Origin: an uncultured Sulfitobacter sp. | GTDB taxonomy: Bacteria; Pseudomonadota; Alphaproteobacteria; Rhodobacterales; Rhodobacteraceae | Assembly: GCA_913060815.1 (NCBI GenBank) | Contig: CAJXSZ010000023.1 | Coordinates: 1-51,267 of the forward strand | DNA length: 51,267 nucleotides | Direction: 5' to 3' | In this document: positions 47,208-51,267 of the stretch, in pieces | How positions within the stretch are numbered: the first letter of the stretch is position 1 | Layout of the letters: each line of letters begins with the position of its first letter | Notes under the pieces: generated by a model | What the model was told of the DNA's origin: nothing | Seen by the model: the letters and a program-made list of their open reading frames with translations, nothing else | The model's database searches: none | Program-made: the position numbers and the translations under genes

Positions 47208-47777
47208 ATGACAGTACAAACGACATCAGGCATGACGCGCCGCGGACTTCTTGGCGCTTTCGCAGCGACCGTTGTCACAGCGGCCCCCACATATTCCAAC
47301 GCTGCAGGATTTCTGCGCGGCGGCGGTGATATCCGTCGGATCAAAATGTACTCTGGGCGCACGGGTGAGCGGATCGACATGATCTACTGGATCGAAGGCA
47401 AGTACATCAAGGACGCGGTGCGCGAAGTGAATTACTTCATGCGCGACTGGCGGACCAATGACACCTACAAAATGGATTTGCGCACAGTCGACATTATGGC
47501 TGCAGCCCACAATCTGATGGATGTGGATGAGCCTTATATGCTGCTCTCCGGTTACCGCAGCCCGAAAACGAATGCGATGCTGCGCTCACGCTCACGTGGT
47601 GTGGCCAAGAACTCCCTGCACATGCGTGGTCAGGCCGCTGATCTTCGTTTGAACTCGCGTTCTGTGCATCAGGTTGCAAAAGCCGCAGCCGCATGTCGTG
47701 GTGGCGGCGTTGGTCGCTACTCGGGTTCAAACTTCGTCCATATGGATTGCGGCATCGTCCGCTCATGGGGCCGCTAA
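47208..47777 (+). CDS. DUF882/M15-type peptidase, Tat-exported
   Basis: A 189-residue protein with an N-terminal twin-arginine signal (MTRRGLLGAFAATVV, RR at 11-12). The DUF882 domain belongs to the M15A/MepK-like zinc peptidases: SGYRSPKTN, SLHMRGQAADL (H138, D145) and FVHMDCG (H178) supply the metal and active-site residues. It likely cuts peptidoglycan crosslinks, including the 3-3 bonds made by the divergent L,D-transpeptidase. The start at 47208 yields the Tat signal; an upstream in-frame ATG at 47100 does not. Confidence 0.88.
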   Translation: MTVQTTSGMTRRGLLGAFAATVVTAAPTYSNAAGFLRGGGDIRRIKMYSGRTGERIDMIYWIEGKYIKDAVREVNYFMRDWRTNDTYKMDLRTVDIMAAAHNLMDVDEPYMLLSGYRSPKTNAMLRSRSRGVAKNSLHMRGQAADLRLNSRSVHQVAKAAAACRGGGVGRYSGSNFVHMDCGIVRSWGR

Positions 47778-47802
47778 GCGCGGCTACATTATTGCGAAAC
47801 AT

Positions 47803-47829
47803 CAAAGCGCTCCTCGGGGGCGCTTTTTT
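47803..47829 (+). terminator. Terminator after DUF882 gene
   Basis: AAAGCGC-tcctcgggg-GCGCTTT followed by TTT, 26 bases after the stop. Confidence 0.85.
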
Positions 47830-48214
47830 GTTGGCCTGAGTGAAGCCAAAACCACGCATAGCCGACAGTGCATGCGGCGTTCATATAATTAGAAGGCTTG
47901 ATGGTGGCGCTTGATCAACCGTGTAATGCATAGGGATTCAGCTCAAATAATCCGCTTAGCCCCGTGAGTTTTTCAGTTACAAGCCCAGATAGATCGTGGC
48001 TCAACAGTAATGTATCAAGAACCGGCGGACAGTTGTATTCGACCTATGGCCGTTAAAGAACAAGTAGTGCGGAGCGGTAGTGGAGTGGGACCACGGCTCC
48101 AAACCGAAATCGGGATCGGTTATCTTGTGCTGGGCGCTCTCGTCCTGAAGACACCGTGCAGATGCAATGATGTTCTAAAGCAATATAAGAAAATACGTAT
48201 TTCGGAGTTTGCTA
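47830..48214. other. Intergenic region without a gene
   Basis: About 385 bases between convergent genes. A structured stretch at 48070-48120 (GGAGCGGTAGTGG and CCACGGCTCC pair) resembles a tRNA start but does not fold into a cloverleaf. A 90-codon plus-strand frame at 48010-48282 runs into the TRAP gene in antisense and has no family resemblance. Confidence 0.45.
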
Positions 48215-50515
48215 CTATATGGTGCCTGAAGTCTGATTGGGCCGCTTGCTACGCTGGTACAGCGCATGTCCAACAAGGATGATCGCGGCTGCTGCGATGC
48301 CGAGTCCCATGACAGTCGCCGTTTTCCATAGGACCATTACAGCAACAAGTAGACGAACGCTCACTTCCACACGCCCGATCGGTCCAAAGTCAAAGCGCGC
48401 AAGTGCGGATGCGACTAGATACAGCGCAAGGACCAAGCGAAGGCAGACAGCCGCCAATCCTGGCCAGTCGATCTGGCCCGTATAGCCTTCAATCAATTCG
48501 CGACGGCCGGTTTCACTGGTGATAGTCACGGCTTCTTCGATCAGCAACAATTCGGGGTACCACGCAAATACGAAGGGAATTGTGAACATGACGATACCGA
48601 CACGAACGGCTGCGATGCTGGTGCGCATCGGTTCTGTCTGCGTTATCGAGGCTGCGGCAAAGGCTGCGATAGCGACGGGGGGCGTAATCGCGGAGGCCAC
48701 TGCAAAGTAGAACACAAACATATTCGCTGTGAAAAAGCTGACCCCGAGATTGGCCAAAAGCGGTCCCAGCAACAGCGCTACATTCACATAGGCGGGGACC
48801 GTTGGCATGCCCATGCCTAATAGGATCGCACAAAACATCGCACAGGTCAGCGCCAGCATCAGATAGACTCCGCCGACGATAGCAATCTCATAGCCCGCGA
48901 TCCGCAGTGTCTGGGCCGTTTCCAGCCAAGCCGTGACAGAGCGGGTCAACTCACCCGTTAGCCCGCTTTCGTTCAAGAATGCCGAAATGATAGAGACAGC
49001 AAACAAGAGGAGAAACAACCGCGAAACCAGCACCCCGCCCTCTCCGAGAGCAGCAATAACTTTGGATGGTTTCGCACGCGTTTCAGGGTCGAGGAACAGG
49101 AGTGGCACCAGCACAATCACGGCCCACCATCCCGCAGAAATCGCATCGCCTGTCGAGTTGGTGATCGTTTGCGCAACGCCATCGGGCAAGGCGCTGGCCA
49201 AGCTGCTTTGTGCAAAAGCGTCTTTGTTGCCCAGCAATAGTAGCAGAATGGTCAATATCGGCAGACCAATGATGACGAGGTTGAGCCAGTCCTGCCGCTC
49301 CATCACCAGATCGTCCGGAATCGTGCGCATGGCCTGTACCTTCTCACGGCGCGCTTGGAATACGACGGCCAGAAAGATCGAAAAGAAGAATGCCATCGCC
49401 GGAATGAACGCTGCCGTGATCACCTTGGTATACGGCACTGCCGTTATGGCGACCAAAACAAAGGCTGCGACCCCCATGACTGGGGGCATGATCTGTCCTC
49501 CTGACGACGCCGCTGCCTCGACCCCTCCTGCGAACTGTGGCGAAAACCCGTTGCGCCGCATCATCGGGATCGTCAAACGCCCCGTCGACAAGACATTGGT
49601 CACAGGGCCGCCCGTGATCGTGCCAAACATTGCCGAAGAGACAATTGCTGCGTGGGCCGGACCGCCGCGAAGGTTGCGGGTCAGTCGCACAGCCAGTTTA
49701 ATCAGTGATGTGCCGCCTGCGGATGTGCCAAAAAGGGCGCCGAGAATGACATAAGGGAAAACCTGATTAACGATGATGTCCATGAAGCGGCCCATGAAAC
49801 CATCTGGTGTGATAAAGACGTTCGTTGCCTTCTGAACCGCTGCGGCAAGCGGGTCGCCCCCTTCCGCCCCAAGTTTTGTCAGCAGAAAGTTATTGTCGCT
49901 CAGATCGAAAACCCAAATTAGCGCGGTGGATACTGTGTAAAGGACAACAACGCTCGCGACCGCCACAAGGGGCAGTCCCCAAACGCGGATGTTATAGAGA
50001 AAAAACAGCGTGATGATTGTGAACAGTAGCGGAATGATCCAGACCCCGAACCGCGCCTGACAGGCGGGTACTTCGGCTTCAAAGGTCATTCCAGGTATCA
50101 CGCCCGCAGAGCGTTCGGCGGCATCTTGGATCAGCCGTGCGCGCTCGCCTGTGATTTGATCGATGAGGCAAATTGAGTCGATTTCGACGAGGAACCCGAG
50201 CGCTCCCAAAACCGCCGCTAGGATCAGACCTGCGTCCAGACAGGCCCCGAGCCAAGCACGCTGGGGCCTCTCTGTGCGCCACGCCCGAAACACGCTGGCG
50301 TCCAGCGTGACGATCACCATCATCAATACAAACAGAGGGGGGTACAGGTATTCAGTCGGAAAGCCGGAGACACGGAAATAGCGCAGCCCGGTGGCCTCGC
50401 GCATCCAGTCTTGCAGCCCTGTGATTTCTGGCATGGTATTCAGCATGCCAACAATCACAAGGATGAAAGCAAGCGCCAGCGCGACGCGTCTGCCTAAAGG
50501 CAAAGCCGTTTCCAT
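48215..50515 (-). CDS. TRAP transporter fused permease (4TM/12TM)
   Basis: A 766-residue inner-membrane protein joining the small (DctQ-like) and large (DctM-like) subunits of a TRAP transporter, which imports carboxylates or related solutes with sodium. Many hydrophobic segments are visible. SSAMFGTITGGPVTNVLSTG and GGVEAAASSGGQIMPPVMGVAAF are large-subunit hallmarks, as is LGMGMPTVPAYVNVALLLGP. The C-terminal part matches the long DUF3394-type fusion. It follows the TAXI binding-protein gene by 65 bases on the same strand. The substrate is unknown. Confidence 0.93.
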   Translation of the reverse strand: METALPLGRRVALALAFILVIVGMLNTMPEITGLQDWMREATGLRYFRVSGFPTEYLYPPLFVLMMVIVTLDASVFRAWRTERPQRAWLGACLDAGLILAAVLGALGFLVEIDSICLIDQITGERARLIQDAAERSAGVIPGMTFEAEVPACQARFGVWIIPLLFTIITLFFLYNIRVWGLPLVAVASVVVLYTVSTALIWVFDLSDNNFLLTKLGAEGGDPLAAAVQKATNVFITPDGFMGRFMDIIVNQVFPYVILGALFGTSAGGTSLIKLAVRLTRNLRGGPAHAAIVSSAMFGTITGGPVTNVLSTGRLTIPMMRRNGFSPQFAGGVEAAASSGGQIMPPVMGVAAFVLVAITAVPYTKVITAAFIPAMAFFFSIFLAVVFQARREKVQAMRTIPDDLVMERQDWLNLVIIGLPILTILLLLLGNKDAFAQSSLASALPDGVAQTITNSTGDAISAGWWAVIVLVPLLFLDPETRAKPSKVIAALGEGGVLVSRLFLLLFAVSIISAFLNESGLTGELTRSVTAWLETAQTLRIAGYEIAIVGGVYLMLALTCAMFCAILLGMGMPTVPAYVNVALLLGPLLANLGVSFFTANMFVFYFAVASAITPPVAIAAFAAASITQTEPMRTSIAAVRVGIVMFTIPFVFAWYPELLLIEEAVTITSETGRRELIEGYTGQIDWPGLAAVCLRLVLALYLVASALARFDFGPIGRVEVSVRLLVAVMVLWKTATVMGLGIAAAAIILVGHALYQRSKRPNQTSGTI

Positions 50516-50550
50516 GTCTTGTCTCTTTCACATTCCGGTGGAGAGCAATC

Positions 50551-50571
50551 GGGGGCCGCTTTGCCGCCCCC
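50551..50571 (-). terminator. Intercistronic hairpin between TAXI SBP and TRAP permease
   Basis: GGGGGC-ggcaaagcg-GCCCCC on the minus strand lies between the two genes. There is no T-run, so it probably protects the SBP message or lowers permease expression instead of terminating fully. Confidence 0.55.
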
Positions 50572-50580
50572 GTGTGTACC

Positions 50581-51267
50581 TCAGGGTCGCACGCAATCTG
50601 CGATTGTGTGACCAGCTTCTTCATAGGCGCGGATCGCACCAGGGTGCATCAACATCTGAACAGCACCACAGGCGCCTTGGCTGGTCCCGTCGATGTCGCC
50701 AAAGCTCAGGAAGAGGTATGGGCCGCGCGGCGAGCCTTTTTCAAAACGCTCCTGCCCCTCAAGGAAGGCTTTCGTGATCTGATATGCCAGCTCGTCATCC
50801 ATCGAGGATGGGACAATTTGTGCAAAGGCTGTGGCAAAGCTGTCGAACGTATCATCATCAGTGACGACGGTGATATCATTGCCTGCATATGCGGCTCGGT
50901 ACTCTTCAACGGGTACCGAGTAGACGGCGTGTCCGGGCGCGTTCATGATCTGCTGACCCAGTTCACTGTTCAGCAGATCCGACGGCATATCGTAAATCGT
51001 GGTTGCACCAGCGGCGGAAATGGCAATCTGGCGTCCGGAGGGCAGGCCTTCGGGGATCGTCCATCCATCGGCACCACCACCTGTGATGCTGGACACTGTG
51101 TCAGGCCAAGGTGATTGAATACCTTCGTACCCTTCGCCCTCTTTCAGACCAGAGAGCAGCTGAACGGCAGCGCGACCGGATGTCAGCGCGGCGCCGCGTG
51201 GCGGGCCATTCCAAATGCGCAGACCGTCCAGTTTCCGGATGTCCGTGATAGCACCACTGTCGTAATG
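50581..51267 (-). CDS. TAXI-family TRAP solute-binding protein, C-terminal part
   Basis: A periplasmic binding protein whose coding frame runs off the right end, so the signal peptide and first lobe are missing. The visible 228 residues begin HYDSGAITDIRKLDGLRIWNGPPRG, the segment where TAXI proteins have KxGKRVNVGPPGSG. PVEEYRAAYAGNDITVVT, AFLEGQERFEKG, and MLMHPGAIRAYEEAGH are typical of the C-terminal lobe. An internal ATG near 51096 is not the start. It partners the fused TRAP permease. Confidence 0.88.
   Translation of the reverse strand, partial: HYDSGAITDIRKLDGLRIWNGPPRGAALTSGRAAVQLLSGLKEGEGYEGIQSPWPDTVSSITGGGADGWTIPEGLPSGRQIAISAAGATTIYDMPSDLLNSELGQQIMNAPGHAVYSVPVEEYRAAYAGNDITVVTDDDTFDSFATAFAQIVPSSMDDELAYQITKAFLEGQERFEKGSPRGPYLFLSFGDIDGTSQGACGAVQMLMHPGAIRAYEEAGHTIADCVRP

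Noticed and set aside
48070..48130. tRNA-like start GGAGCGGTAGT and a TCCAAA loop-like stretch
   Set aside because: Although the first bases resemble tRNA-Asp and the later ones tRNA-Trp, no acceptor pairing, T-arm or CCA can be found, so no cloverleaf forms.

Overview
The window is a contig piece from an alphaproteobacterium, most likely a roseobacter-group member of the Rhodobacteraceae. The calls that point there are a ChpT histidine phosphotransferase, an OlsBA ornithine-lipid pair, an IalB-family secreted protein, a GlxA-type regulator, a long-tailed ribosomal protein L21, a 4TM/12TM fused TRAP permease with a TAXI binding protein, and the methylene-THF reductase / methyl-THF methyltransferase / virulence-factor trio. 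Genus cannot be fixed from the sequence alone. Nearly all of the window is dense, intact core-type coding sequence. There are no CRISPR arrays, rRNA genes or intact insertion sequences.

Left edge (1-3018): the first 29 bases are Nextera sequencing adapter, followed by about 100 bases resembling part of a prmC methyltransferase that runs by microhomology into an mscS-type channel gene. This end is a library or assembly chimera. Beyond it lie tRNA-Ser(GGA) and about 1.8 kb of decayed DNA holding a broken metallo-beta-lactamase-fold gene. Next (3019-4554) is an arsenic module: arsR, ACR3, and an arsC remnant that lacks its catalytic cysteine.

Region 4789-11612: a GNAT gene; a minus-strand one-carbon operon (virulence-factor family, MTHFR-like, methyl-THF methyltransferase); ppx-rlmE; and two tandem DUF2059-like secreted proteins. 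Region 11853-18860: rplU-rpmA, GNAT-LysE-GNAT, obg-proB-proA, chpT and a DUF3553 protein. Region 18986-23040: olsB-olsA, rpsB-tsf and aroQ.

Region 23404-33407: a fused alpha/beta 2-oxoacid dehydrogenase E1 translationally coupled to a FabD-like acyltransferase that has lost the malonyl-binding arginine; a minus-strand gamma-carbonic anhydrase/gmk/yicC group; a PAS_5 protein; class II DAHP synthase; a GlxA-type regulator; and an unknown protein with a TTG start. Region 33560-39780: a complete branched-chain amino-acid ABC operon (SBP, two ATPases, two permeases) with two small secreted proteins of unknown function inserted between its cistrons.

Region 39891-47777: a HerA-like ATPase, an intergenic region with two orphan terminators (candidate small RNA), IalB, then an envelope operon on the minus strand (L,D-transpeptidase, lpxD, a dedicated ACP, a ketoacyl-ACP synthase) facing a Tat-exported DUF882/M15-type peptidase. 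The right edge (48215-51267) carries a TRAP fused permease and the C-terminal part of its TAXI solute-binding protein, cut by the window end. The best candidates for undescribed biology are the E1 plus altered acyltransferase pair, the lpxD-ACP-ketosynthase operon, and the secreted proteins inside the liv operon.
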